Shown: piece after piece, positions 23,570 through 35,649 of the stretch | Layout of the letters: each line of letters begins with the position of its first letter | Numbering within the stretch: the stretch's first letter is position 1 | Assembly: GCA_028456385.1 (NCBI GenBank) | Contig: JALNQF010000360.1 | Span: forward strand, 1 to 40,872 | Direction: 5' to 3' | Source of the DNA: Ophiosphaerella korrae | Taxonomy: Eukaryota; Ascomycota; Dothideomycetes; Pleosporales; Phaeosphaeriaceae | Length of the DNA: 40,872 bases | Notes under the pieces: generated by a model | The model's input: the letters and a program-made list of their open reading frames with translations, nothing else | Told to the model about the DNA's origin: nothing | Databases searched by the model: none | Position numbers and translations under genes: made by a program

Positions 23570-26500
23570 TCGCTATAGCTAAGGCTAAGCGCAAGTTAAC
23601 TCTTTATAAGCTAGTAGAGCTTTATTCTTATATTAAGCGTCTTCGTAAGATAAAGGCTTATAATAACGCTAAGTCGTCTAAATAGTCTTGTGCCTTAAAG
23701 GCTAAATTAGATTTAGACAATATAGTAGAGGCTGCTCTAGCTCCTATTGCATTAGGCGCTCCTATCGCCTCTCTATCTAGTAGTAGTATCGTTAGTTTTC
23801 TTAACTCGCCGCGAAGCGTTCTAGAGGGTTTTAACTTTAGAACTCCTCTAGTTTCTTAAGGTAATTAAGGTTATCCTCTAGTTTCTATATTTCTTCTTAT
23901 AGTTGTCCTTTTTCGTCTATACCTATCTATTTTACTAGATAGTAGTTCCTACTATTACAGAACTAGTGTGCTAGGATTTCTTTAACTTCCTATTCTTCTT
24001 GTTCTCTATACGTATCTACTTTGTATACTAGTAGTTCTACGTTTTATAGTACTATCTCGAGTAGTACTACGTAGAAGGTTAGGTGTATCTTTATTTTATT
24101 TAGTAGCTTTAGTTTAAATATAACTAGCGTAACTTCTTTCTTAATTTTATATAGTCTTATCTTAATATAGTTTAATTTTAAGCTTAGTCTCTTGCTCTTA
24201 ATATTTTTTCGTACTAACTATACTTTTTCTCCCTTTCTAAATTAGAGTCCCTCTTTATATTTCTTATTATAGTACTTTGCTATTTAATTATACAGGAATT
24301 CTATATCCTGTCTTAATTGCTTGTGTATATCTTTAAGTCTATTAGCAAAGTTTTCTCTTCTTAGAGACTAAAATATCTTTAGTCTTAGTATTCTATATAT
24401 ACTAAAGTTAAATCTATAGTTTATAAAGAAGAGTAATACTCTTATTGTCTTATTCTTTGCGCTGTTGTATACTAACTATACTATAGGTAGTAACTATACC
24501 TAGTTGTTCTAGTTATAATTAAGGTAGCATCTTAAGTATTATTCTACTATCTAATTTATATGTTCTAATTATCTATCTATCTATAGGTAGTATACTATTA
24601 ATATTGTATATTTAATTCCTAATTGTACTATTATTATTCTCTATAGTTTTAATATAAATCTTATATCTCTATCTATAATAATCTTATCTAGTAGTCTATA
24701 TTAGCTAATTATAGTTCTTAGAACCTAGTATACTATAACTTCTATTCTACTTTTCTCTTTATATAGTCTAAAGTATAAGTACTTTATAAGTTTATCTACT
24801 ATTATTAGGATTTTGTTATACTTAACTCCTAATATTAGGTCTTTTAACTTAGGTAGTTTTGTAATAAAATCTATTGTAATAACTCCTTATAGTTATTCTA
24901 GTACTTCTACTAGTTATAGCTTTTTATATAGTACGTGCCTACTATACTTATTCTTTTAGTATTCTATACAATCTCGTAGTACTTCTATTACTAGTTATCT
25001 TGCTCTTAGGATATAGTAATCTCTTAGTCGTCTATCTAGTATTTTATTAATTCCTTAATATCTATATACTAGTAGTTTATAGAACTATCGTAAAAATTCT
25101 CTTTGTATTTTTCTTAGAATATACGTTCTTCTATAGGCTTTCGCGAGACTTTTTTAGATCTTAAGTTTTTCTATTTCTTTAGGAGCTTTTTATGTTTCTT
25201 CCTAAATCTATTTATCTACCTCGCTACTCTTTCTTTTAAGTGTTGTAGCTATTTTAGGTGTATTTAGGACTAAATATCCTTCTTTGTTTTTAACTAGAAC
25301 TATACTAGTAGCGCTTACTTCTTTCTATAAGTCTAGTCTTCTACTAAGGGCGTCTATAAATTAGTTATCTTTCCCTTTTATATATATAATTTCTATATTA
25401 AATATTAATAGGAATTCCTACTATCTTATATATTATTATATTAGTTCTTTGTTTAGTATAAATCCTATAAGATTCCTATAGTCTATATAGACCTTTATTT
25501 AGTATTTTACTCTTTGTAGGTATACTCTCTATTATTTAAATACTTTATAGATTACTAGTATCTCTTTATTATAAATTAGATAGTTAAGCTCTACTAGCTT
25601 TATTTTCTTAGAGAAGTATTTAACTAAATACTCTTTCTTAGTCTTTAGGTCTTCTTGTATTAGTGCTATTCTATAGACTAAATTAGATACGTCTAATTTT
25701 ACTATTACTAGTAGGTCTAGGTTATATATTCTAATAACTAGGTTTTTTATAAACTTCTTTTTAATCTTCTTAAATACTTTATTGTATTCCTTTATCTATT
25801 TAAATAGTATATCCTTTTTTATAAGCCTTGTTATTAGTTCTATATCTTTAGACTATCTTACTATTAACTTTTTGTAAAAGTTAGCTAGGCTATAAAATTA
25901 TTATACTTCCTTTAGGTTCTTAGGTATTAGCTATTTGTTAATTAATCTAATTTTTTCTAGATTAATCTTGATTTTTCCTAGTTTAATAATAAATCTAAGG
26001 AAGTCTATTTCCTTTATATAGAATTTATATTTTCTTATTTTAAAGAATAGTTTACTTTCTACTAGTTTTTCTAGTACCTTGTATATATACTATACGTGTT
26101 CTTCTTCTATTTCTAAGAATATAAGGATATTATCTAGGTATGCAAATATAAATATATCTAAGTACTCTCTTAGTACTATATTTATTCTTTCTTAGAAGGC
26201 TGCTAGTGCGTTTATTAAGCTAAAGGGTATAACTAGGTATTTATATAGTCTATATTGTGTTCTAAACGCTATTTTCTATTTATTGCCTTTCTTAATTCTA
26301 ATCTAGTAGTAGGCGTTCTAGATATCTAGTTTTATAAAGATTCTTACTTTCTATAGTCTATCTTATATTACGTCTATTTATAGTAAGGGGTATTAGTTCT
26401 TATTTATAATTGCGTTAGTTTTTCTAAAGTTAACGTAGGGTCTTTTATTACTTATTCTCTTTTTATCTATAAATATAAGTCTATATACTACTAAGGACTT

Positions 26501-29290
26501 AGATTCTTATATTTATCTTTTCTTTAGTGCGTTTTTAATAAACGTTCGTTTAATCTTAGATTCTTTTTCTATTTTTCTATAAACTAGGCTCTATCCTACG
26601 TCTTTATTTTCTTTTAGATCTATTATTAAGTCCTATAGTTAGTATTTTAGGAGGTAATCTTTAGGTTCTATAAGCTGTTTTTCTTATTTCTTATATTCTT
26701 CTAGGAATTCTCCTTTGTGTATAACTATGTTAGCTTTTAACATTTCTTTTTTAGGGTAGCTAATTCTACCTATTCTCTAATTAATTCTTAGGTTAGTTAT
26801 CTATAACTATAGTATTCCTAGTATTATATCTTATTTGTTATTAATTGTTGTTATATCTATAACTATATTCTTAATTATTATCCCTTCTAATTCTAGCGTA
26901 GAGGGTGTTGTCTCGAACCTTATAAGTTCCTAGAATAGTTTTCCTTTAATCGTACTTAGTTATTAAAGGTACTTCTTTATAGTATAAGTTATTCCTTAGT
27001 CTTCTATAAACTTCTTTAATATAAAGTTCCTTATAGCTCTACTATTAATTATTAATTATACTTTCCTTCTTTAATAAGTACCTATCTTTGTAATGTATAG
27101 GCCTCTTATACTTTCTAGCCTTTCTTACTTTAGTATTTTTATAAATTATCTATCTTTCTAGGGCTATAGCCCTATTTTAAGTTTATATTCTTTATATTTT
27201 AGATATTTATTGTACTTGCATTTATACTATAGTCTTCCTTAGACGTATTTTTTAGGTAGTTTTAGTCTTAGCCTTATTACTACGTAACTTTCTTTAGGTA
27301 TTATTTCCTATCCTTAGATATCTTCTACTAGAATTACTCTTATATAGTCGTAGCCTCTTTTTCTTATAAGCTATACTTTATTATTTACCTTAGGGTTTCT
27401 ATATATTATACAATTCTTTTCTAGGTATAATATCTATAATACTTTAAAATAAGCTAGATGTTTTAGGTTTGTTATTTTATTATCCCCTTCCTAGTAACTG
27501 TCTATTCTAAGTCTTATATTTATTACGACGTAGTATACTATTAGTACTTGTAGTGTATAGGCTTTGTTAATCTATTACGTTTTTCTTATAAGGTACTACT
27601 ATTCCTTTAGTGTAGGTATCCTTCCTACTATAACTATGTATTACTTTATCTATTCTTAAAATAGTGTAAACTTTATTTCTTTAGGATTACGTTCTTTCTA
27701 GTCTTTATACACTTCCTCTATACTTATAACTAGTAAGTATTTCTAAACAAATTTCTTTTCTTTGTTTTGTTCCTCTATATCTATTATTATACAGCTATTA
27801 TAGCTATATATATCTAGCTAGGCGTACTCTATACCTCTTATACTAACCTATCTTTTACTTTCTTACAGTCCTTTAGAGGAAGCTATAGTAGTCTCTTTAT
27901 CTAGTACTAGTCCTTTAGCTTAGATTAATAGGGTCTAGGGCTCTTCCTTTTCTAAGTCTTCTATTAGTAAGTTTATTACATGCGCTATTTCTTCTAGCTA
28001 TACTTTTGTTTTTTCTTTTATTACTACTACTCTATTCTTTTATAAGAACTATCCTACTCTCTATTTACTAGAAAGATATATATAGTAGTTGTCTTTGTAA
28101 TAAAAAGTCTAATAGAGTATTACGTGTTATATTTCTTTACTCCTAGCTACCTTTTTCTAAGGTTTAGCCTATACTTGTAGTATTTCTTTCTTTTTCTCTA
28201 TTATCTTTAACTAAGTTTCCTTATCTTTTTTATAGTCTTTACTTTTATAGTCTTTTATATAGTGTCCTAGTTTCCTATATTTATAATATACTATATCCTT
28301 TTTCTTCTTTAATTAGTAGTCTTTCGCGTAGTAGCCTTTCTTACTATAGTTAAAACACGTAAAGTCTTTATTCTTCTTTCTCTTTCTATCCTTATTTACG
28401 TTAAGGATTATAGGGTCTCTAGTGTCCTAGTTTCTAGTTTAGCTCCTATACTTATTCTTTTTCTATTCTTAAAAGTTGTTATTAATTTAGATTACCTATT
28501 ATTTTAGAGCTTCTAGTGTCCTAGGTTTCTCTATATATATTATTTTGTATCGAATTTTTGCGTTTAGCCTTTATTTAAATCGCAATATAAGGGCTAGTTC
28601 GTTCTATTCTATATTTTAGCTTAGTTATTTAAATTATAATACGTATTCTAGAACACTCTTATTCTATATAAGCCTTTCGAGTTTCTCTTTAGCTTGTTAG
28701 GTAATATCTATATCCTTAAATACTACTCTTATTCGTTTAGTAAAGTATTCGTAGCTTCTAAAAATAGCTCTAGTTTTATCCTTTTAGGTTATTAGAGAGT
28801 ACGTCGTGTAATCTATCTAGTAGGGCTCGTACTATCTTATTACGTCTTCTTTAAGGTGTAATCTAATATATATTACCTTCTTTTCTTCTATATTAAAGTA
28901 TAGTACTTATACATCTATCTAGAGTTATACTAATACTATAAAAGGTCTTAATTTCTCCCTTATTCTATTAAACTTTTTAAGAACAGGTATCTTAGGTAGT
29001 TTCTTTGTTACACTTATTTCTAGTCGTTAGGTAATTAGCTCTATCTATTTCTAGCCTTTAATAATAGCTTTAATTTATACTTTGTTCTATTTTAAGTAGT
29101 CTTGTAGTTCCTTGTTCTACGTTTCTATTACTTTAATTACTATCTTTATATCTTCTTTATTATTAATTTATTTATTTATGCGATCTTTAATCGTTTCCTA
29201 TACAGTACTATCTAACTTATAACTACTCCTAGGGGCTTTACTTATTAAGCTTTCTACTATTATATTAGCTAGACTATACGCTACTTACGC
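23570..29290 (-). pseudogene. Element 3 gag-pol relic with chromodomain
   Basis: Read right to left. Gag has two degenerate CCHC knuckles near 28350-28230. The protease INSRAT-type motif lies at about 27065-27020. RT has a YLDN box near 26155-26115. RNase H lies near 25.7-25.3 kb. The integrase second Asp region is at about 24690-24660. The chromodomain is near 23.99-23.83 kb. The pol tail after it (NPLERFAAS, IERR, PLSYEDA, ALLAY) aligns with the tail of Element 1 in the same frame, which argues that it was coding. Numerous TAA/TAG interrupt the frame. The ends are approximate. Confidence 0.86.
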
Positions 29291-29301
29291 TTTGCTTCTC
29301 G

Positions 29302-29321
29302 CAATAACTAAATTAGTAAGG
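29302..29321 (-). promoter_or_regulatory. Candidate primer binding site of Element 3
   Basis: The same 20 bases as beside the 5' LTRs of Elements 1 and 2. Confidence 0.5.
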
Positions 29322-29781
29322 TGTTACTAGCTTGCTAGGGTCGACTTCCTAATAGCCTAGATAGGTATTAGTAGATTGTAAGGTAATAGTAAAAGCTCGT
29401 GTTGTAATCTACAATAAGCTATAAATAATAGAAGATATTTCGCAACTATCTTTGTATTGTCGCTCGTAGTTAATAATTAAATTACTAATACTATCCTAAT
29501 AATGCGCATTACTACTAACTATATAGTAACAATATCTTAGCGGCTTCGTTACTTCGTGTTTACTAAGATCGCGAATTTACAAATTTGTTACATAATAGCT
29601 TCGCGACTTCGTGTTTACTAAGATTGTAAATTCACGAATTTATTACGTGTCTATATTGTAATTAGCTTCCTAGTCGGACTTATTATCCTATAGGTCGTTA
29701 CCCTACTTATCCTATACTTCGTTAGCAGCTAAGCGTAGACTAATTAGTTCTATCTCGGTTTCCCTTGTTACTACTGTAACA
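29322..29781 (-). repeat. Element 3 LTR (5' LTR, right copy)
   Basis: 460 bp, from tgttactagcttg to ctgtaaca. This is the better preserved copy. Its 55-bp tandem duplication (units at 29543 and 29598) still has several CG pairs. Confidence 0.93.
29543..29652. repeat. 55-bp tandem duplication in the Element 3 right LTR
   Basis: Two units, both with acttcgtgtttactaaga. Its presence in both LTRs shows the duplication existed before transposition. Confidence 0.85.
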
Positions 29782-29786
29782 TATAT
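29782..29786. repeat. Target site duplication of Element 3, right (tatat)
   Basis: Matches 22719-22723. Confidence 0.82.
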
Positions 29787-31850
29787 CCTTAAATAATAAT
29801 CTTTATAGTTACTTTATTACTAACTATTAGGTTTCCTAGTATTAGTTATCTATTTATAATATAGATTAGATATAGTGTCTTCTTTACTTATAGTTAAAGT
29901 CCTACTTATTCTACTACTTCTAGTATAATTAGGTTTATAAATAACCTTAAATCTACTAATACTTTTATTCTTTCTCCTCCTATCTTTACTAGGAGTTTAA
30001 TAAGTCTTTTAGCGTTAATAGCGTTATATCTTCTAGATATATATCTAGTATTAGCTATTTACTTAAAAAAGACTTAATTTTATAATCTTTGTTTATCTTT
30101 TAGTAAAATCTTTAGAGTATCTTAATCTCTTTATATTATTTATACCTTTTTAGTGTATAGGTTTACTAGATTAGATTAATATATTAGTTATTTATAAGTA
30201 TCTTGCTTATATTTATATCTTTCTTAGTTATACTTAGAAAGTACTCTACTTTCTACTTATCCTATAGGTATTGTTTATATCTTATATTTATATACTCTTC
30301 TTAGTTCTATTTATATCTAGATCTTTTATAAGGGAAATATTTAGATCCTATCTTATTAGAATAGTAGGTAAGGTAGTTGTTATAGTAATATCCTATCTAT
30401 AATAGTAGTAGATAGTTTAGGTTATATAAGTATAGCTAGTATTATAGTTCTTGTATTAATACTAGATCTATAATAATTAGCGCCTAATTATTGTTTATAT
30501 ATAATAATTTGTATTACTAGGTCTACTCTACTTAGTATTCCTTATCTTGCTATTCTTTTACTACGTAGTAGCTATTTACTAGTCTCTAGATTTCTTTTAT
30601 AAATCTATCTTATACCTTAGCGTTCTCTTACTTTAGCTTTAGCGTCTTAGGTACTATTTTATATTTAGAAGTCTTAAGCTCTTAGTTTTCTTTCCTATTC
30701 TTATCCTAGGCTATATATACTTGCCTTCCTAGATATAGCGTCGTCTTACGCTTATACCCTACCCTTCTTTAGTATAGCTAAAGGTATTCTAAGGTATCTA
30801 TCTTAGCTTATTTCTACTTTAGCTAATACCTTCTTACGTAGCTTTATATTCCTAGTAGTATCTTTATAGCTTCTACCTTATTATCTATTATAAGGTTTAT
30901 TAGTTATATAGTAATCTTATAGTAGTTATATCTCTTACTTATATCCTACTACTAGAGGTTTGTAGTCTTGTAATCTCTTTTCTCCTAGCTTCCTCTAGAG
31001 ATTACTTCCTATTCTTCCTCTCTATTATTATCTTACTACTTAAGTATATTAATTTGTTATATAATCTTGTTCTTTACTTAGTAATTTTTTACTAAGTACT
31101 TTATTTTACTATACTTGTAGTATTTTTAGCTTACTACTTCTTTAGGGTTCTTATACTAATAGTATTCTTGTTTTCCTAGGTTTATATTATTAATATATCT
31201 CTTATCTAGCTTAAAGTATCTATAGCTACACTAAACTTAGTTATTCTTGTATTTACATTAGTACTTATACTTAGGTTTATACTTCTTACTTTCTATATAT
31301 AGTACTTTTACGTTCTTAGCTTTTACTATATATTTGTGTATATAGTTATTAACTTAAATTACTTCTTCTATTAGGTTTTCTAACATCTTAATCGTAGCTC
31401 TACTTTGTATTAGCTTACTTTAAATATTACTTTTAAGTCTTTATTAAAATATCCTTATTAATAACTTATTATTTTATTCTATTTATATTACGTAGCTTTA
31501 GAACTTGTTAGCGTAGTTTACTACTACCTTGTGTTATTATAGCTACTATATTACTTATTCTACTACTACTATCTTGTTCGCTAGTAGAAAGGCTTATCGT
31601 ACTTTGTCTTTAAACTTAATCTATTCTTTAAATATCTTGTTGTAGTTATTGTTGTCGTTATTAAGGTATTTCTTAAGGTATAGTATAACCTATTTCTCTA
31701 CCTTGCCCCTTATATAGGATAATATAAGTATAGCTCTATTTTTATCCTAAACTTAGTCTACTTTAAAGAAAAGATTAAGTTATAAGATTTATAGCTTAAG
31801 CTTATTTTATTCTTTATAGTAAAGGTTTAGCTTAGCGACCTTAGAAGTAG
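29787..31850 (-). pseudogene. Element B gag and protease part
   Basis: The 5' coding half of Element B, read right to left. A CCHC-type zinc knuckle lies at about 31126-31081: KYYKYSKIKYLVKNY, the expected KCYKCGKIGHLVKNC with Cys and His turned into Tyr by G-to-A and C-to-T changes. A retropepsin-like motif VLVDLRLFINLI lies at about 29975-29935, where DSGSF would be expected. ILGNLIV and VTIKIII follow just before the Element 3 junction. The part above 31.2 kb should be capsid; I see no firm motif there. The start codon cannot be placed. Confidence 0.75.
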
Positions 31851-31922
31851 CTATATAGGTTACTCCTATACGCTAGTTATCTATATTTATTAATATATTG
31901 CTTATTTTAAAGGTATATAATA

Positions 31923-32337
31923 TATTAAGTCCTTAAAACTAAGTAAGGGTAATAAAGGCAAGTAGGCTTCTATAAGATAGGTAAGGTTAATAAATAAGTT
32001 AGTTACTTTACTTAATTAATAGTTAGCTTTTATTAGAGTATTACAAGGTATATAAGTATTAATAGGTATATAAGAATCTAATTAAAGTATTAGTTGTAAT
32101 ACTCTATTAGGATAATAAGTAAAGAAGAGATTAAATACAATAGTCTATAAGGGTCTATCGACGTTCCTATAGACTTACTATCTAGCGTTTACTCTAGAGC
32201 GCTTATTCTAGAGTATTTACTCTAGAGTATTTACTCTAGAGCGTTTACTACTAAATAGTTACGTGTTCTACTACGCTATATTGCCTAGCCTACTTACGTG
32301 CGATATAATAGCTTACCTACTACTTAGTATTATAACA
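31923..32337 (-). repeat. Element B LTR (5' LTR, right copy)
   Basis: 415-bp partner of 11381-11823, from tattaagtcc to attataaca. It holds four 14-bp units at 32189-32244 and keeps a little more CG and TG than the left copy. Confidence 0.87.
32189..32244. repeat. 14-bp tandem repeat inside the Element B right LTR
   Basis: Four units of ttactctagagcgc type, most with ctctagag. The left LTR has five clear units plus one decayed unit. Confidence 0.88.
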
Positions 32338-32342
32338 AGCTA
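32338..32342. repeat. Target site duplication of Element B, right (agcta)
   Basis: Matches 11376-11380. Confidence 0.85.
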
Positions 32343-32916
32343 TAACTACTACGCTCCCTTATAACTAGTTATACGTAGGTCTAGTTTACTGTTATAGAAT
32401 TTACAACTAGCTACTAAATTCCTAGCTAGGGCTATTCTATACTACTTACTCTCTAATACTTATAAATATTAGGCGTACTAGGTCCTCTATATTAATAAAC
32501 CTTCCTATTATAAAGCTTATATCTATAGTAAGTACTTATATAAAGATCTAGTACTATTAAGTTACTTTGTAGTATTAACTTTACTTTCTTTTATACTATA
32601 TATAAATACTTTTAGGTTTAATTTTATTAGCGTAAAGTAAAAGTAGTAAAAAAAAGTTTATAGTTAATATATTTTGTATATAGAAGTTGTGTAAGTCTTA
32701 ATTTTATACTAAAATTAGTAAAAACCTTAGCTTTATACTCTATAAATAATAATTTTAACTCTAAAAATACTTAACCTCTTTAACTCTAACTACTACTACT
32801 ACTACTTAATAGGTATTATTAGTTAATTAGAGCCTCTTTTAAGCTCTAGGAATTTACTCTTTAAAAGAAAAAAGATATATAAAAGAGTTATCTCTTATAT
32901 CTTATATTTTTATACT

Positions 32917-32946
32917 AATATTAGTAAGTTTTAACTTACTAATATT
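32917..32946. repeat. 30-bp palindrome
   Basis: Arms aatattagtaagtt and aacttactaatatt pair perfectly around a 2-base centre. Such a match is unusual even in AT-rich DNA. It may be a hairpin or the remnant of an inverted repeat. Confidence 0.8.
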
Positions 32947-32983
32947 TAACTACTTTTCTACTTTTAGTTAGCGCCTAGTAAGC

Positions 32984-33005
32984 TACTAGGTATATATACC
33001 TAGTA
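32984..33005. repeat. 22-bp perfect palindrome
   Basis: tactaggtata followed by its exact reverse complement. It lies 37 bases after the previous palindrome, close to the edge of the truncated Gypsy relic. Confidence 0.8.
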
Positions 33006-33009
33006 CTTA

Positions 33010-34953
33010 CTTAAATAGCTTTATCTACTATTTACTCTTTTTAGTTAATTATTAAAACTACTTTATTAAGTTATCTTATATAAAGTCTATTATAAAAACT
33101 TCTTATAAGTATTCTAGTACTTTAACTAGTTATATTATTCTATATAGTATATATTTATTTCTATAATACTCTATATAATTTTATAGTACTTTTATTACTA
33201 GTTATTTTACTTTTAAGATATAGTAGTCTTATAGTTATTTATCTAGTATTTTATTAATACCTTAGTATCTATATACTAGTAGTTTATAAAATTATTATAT
33301 AAACTCTTTCTAGATCCTTTTTAGAATATAAAATTATTTATAGGTTTTTGTAAGTTCTTTTTAAATCTTAAGTTTTTCTATTTCTTTAGGAGTCTTTCTT
33401 ATTTCTTTTTAAATCTATTTATCTAGCTTACTACTCTTTCTCTTAAGTATTATAGCTATTTTAGGTATATTTAAGATTAAATATCTATCTTTATTCTTAT
33501 CTAGAACTATACTTATAGTATTTACTCCTTCTTGTAAATCTAGTCTTCTACTTAAAGTATTTACTAACTAGTTATCTTTACTCTTTATATATATAACTTT
33601 AAAGTTAAATCTTAATAAGTATTTCTACTATCTTATATAGTATTATAATAAGTTCTTATTTAATATAAGTATTATAAGATTCTTATATTCTATATAAACT
33701 TTTAACTTAAACTTTACTATTTATAAGTATACTCTCTATTATTTAACTAATTTATAAATTACTAGTATTTCCTTATTATAAATTAGGTAGTTTAGCTCTA
33801 CTAGCTTTATTTCCTTAGAGAAGTATTTAACTAAGTATTCTTGTTTTATAGTTTAGTCTTTATATATTAGTACTATTCTATAGACTACGTCTAATATATC
33901 TATTTTTACTATTACTAGTAACTCTAGGTTTTATTTTCTAATAACTAGATTCTCTATAAACTTTTATTTAACCTCGTTAAAAACCTCTTTACATTCTTTA
34001 GTCTATTTAAATAGCGTAACTTTCTTTATAAGTTTTATTAATAGTTCTATTATTTTAAACTATTTTACTATTAGTTTTCTATAAAAGTTTACTAATCTAT
34101 AAAACTATTATACTTCTTATAAGTTCTTTAGTATTAGCTATTCTTAGATTACCTTAATCTTGTTTAGGTTAATCTTTATTTTCCTTAGTTTAATAATAAA
34201 TCTAAGAAAGTCTATTTCTTTTATATAGAACTCGTATTTTTTTATCTTAAAGAATATCTTGTTTTTTACTAGCTTTTCTAGTACTTTATATATATATTAT
34301 AAGTATTCTTCTTCTATTTCTAAGAATATAAGGATATTATCTAGGTATATAAATATAAATACGTCTAGATACTCTCTTAGAACTATATTAATTCTTTCTT
34401 AGAATACGACTAGTGTATTTATTAACCTAAATAGTACAACTATATATTTAAATAGTCTATATTATATTCTAAACGCAGTTTTTTTTTTATAGCCTTCTTT
34501 AATTCTAATCTAGTAGTAGGCGTTTTAGATATCTAGTTTTATAAAGATTTAGGTATTTTATAGCTTATCTTATATTTTATCTATATATAGTAAGGAGTAT
34601 TAGTTCTTATCTATAATTATATTTATCTTCTTAAAATCTACGTAGCGTTATTTATCTTTTATCTCTTTCTTATCTATAAAGATAAGTTTATATACTACTA
34701 AAGATTAGGATTCTTATATCTATCCTTTCTTTATTACGTTTTAAATAAACACTCGTTTAATTTTTAATTCTTTTTTAGTTTTCTAGTATACTAGGCTCTA
34801 TCTTACGTTCTTTCCCTCTTCTAAGTCTATTACTAAGTCCTATATCTAATAATCTAGAAGGTAGTCTTCTAGTTCTATAAGCTATTTTTCTTATTTCTTA
34901 TATTCTTCTAGGAATTCTCCTCTATATATACTTATATTAGCTTTTAATATAAC
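33010..34953 (-). pseudogene. Truncated Gypsy pol relic (integrase N-terminus, RNase H, RT)
   Basis: Aligns with about 3.6-5.55 kb of Element 1, in the same orientation, with no LTR, gag or integrase core. It covers the start of integrase, RNase H and nearly all of RT. On the minus strand the KETDFLRFIIKLG-like region lies near 34220-34180 and the YLDNILIF-like box near 34350-34315. CA and TG are almost absent (0 CA and 1 TG in 34201-34320), so it is more decayed than Elements 1-3. The right edge is sharp near 34953. The left edge is uncertain, because similarity fades between 33000 and 33070. No target duplication is visible. Confidence 0.78.
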
Positions 34954-35640
34954 GTACTCTATAAGTAAGTTACTTACTTTTACTAAGCTCTTACTAAAAC
35001 TACTACGTTATAGTGTAAAATAGCTTACTTTAACCTAGTATACTATAATATAATATAAGATATTATTTAGAGTCTACTTCTTCTATATTCTTATACGTTT
35101 ATATATTATATCTAGTCTCTTTATATACTATATACTATTATTAAAGTAGTTTACTTACTTTAGCGTATTATTAGATTTAAAGGAAATTATAGTAGTTTAA
35201 TAAAAAGGCTTTTTTATAATAGCTATATAAAGGCTTTATTAGAGAGGAATACTAAAGCTTTTAGAAAAGCCCTTTTTTAGATTAATTACCTATAACTTAA
35301 TAGTACTAGGTATAAACTAAGTAGATTAATTCTACTATCTATCTCTAGCCCTATACTCTATCTATATATCTACGATGTAGTAGTCTTAGCTAGGTCTCTT
35401 AAGATAGTAGTAAGCTAGATCCTTAACACTCTTTCTATTAAGGTACTAGTTTCTTTATTATATTAGTTATACTAACGTAGTCTATCTCTTTGTATATAAG
35501 ATTCTTTGTTTAATTCCTTTATTTATAAAAGTTAAGGCTATAATCTTTTTAGCTATAGTAAGGTTAGTAGCTTAGTAATTGTATATATAATCGCGTATCT
35601 AATTACGTATTAAGTATCTAATCGTACAACTTATCTAACA
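34954..35640 (-). other. Probable Copia 3' LTR plus unassigned AT-rich flank
   Basis: The right edge at 35640 looks like the start of a minus-strand LTR: TGTTAGATAAGTTG preceded by a purine run. The other LTR edge cannot be fixed, because its partner lies outside the window or is unrecognisable. The part nearest 34954 may be older flanking sequence. I see no gene here. Confidence 0.45.
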
Positions 35641-35649
35641 CACCCTTTT
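35641..35649 (-). promoter_or_regulatory. Polypurine tract of the Copia element
   Basis: Minus strand aaaagggtg, directly before the LTR start TGTTAGATAAG and after the end of the RNase H frame. Confidence 0.6.

Larger units (their letters stand above)
22724..29781 (-). mobile_element. Element 3: full-length Ty3/Gypsy chromovirus, 7058 bp
   Basis: A complete minus-strand element inserted in the protease/RT part of Element B. It has 460-bp LTRs with intact TG at the left edges and intact CA at the right edges, tatat target duplications, and a polypurine tract at 23184. The interior is closely related to Elements 1 and 2, while the LTRs form their own subfamily. Confidence 0.93.
11381..32337 (-). 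mobile_element. Element B: older Ty3/Gypsy chromovirus carrying nested Elements 2 and 3
   Basis: A minus-strand Gypsy element inserted into the tail of Element A. Its LTRs are at 11381-11823 and 31923-32337, with agcta duplications outside. Without Elements 2 and 3 and their extra target copies it is about 6.8 kb, a normal full length. The polypurine tract is at the left LTR. Gag starts near 31.8 kb and pol continues across the two insertions down to about 19 kb. It is more thoroughly RIP-mutated than Element 1. Confidence 0.88.
32343..33010. other. Unassigned AT-rich stretch, possibly the tail of Element A
   Basis: About 670 bases right of Element B. By position it should continue the 3' end of Element A, including its LTR, but I cannot recognise an LTR edge or a coding motif. 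It has a short ctactactactactactt run near 32798 and two strong palindromes near its right end. No gene is visible on either strand. Confidence 0.4.
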
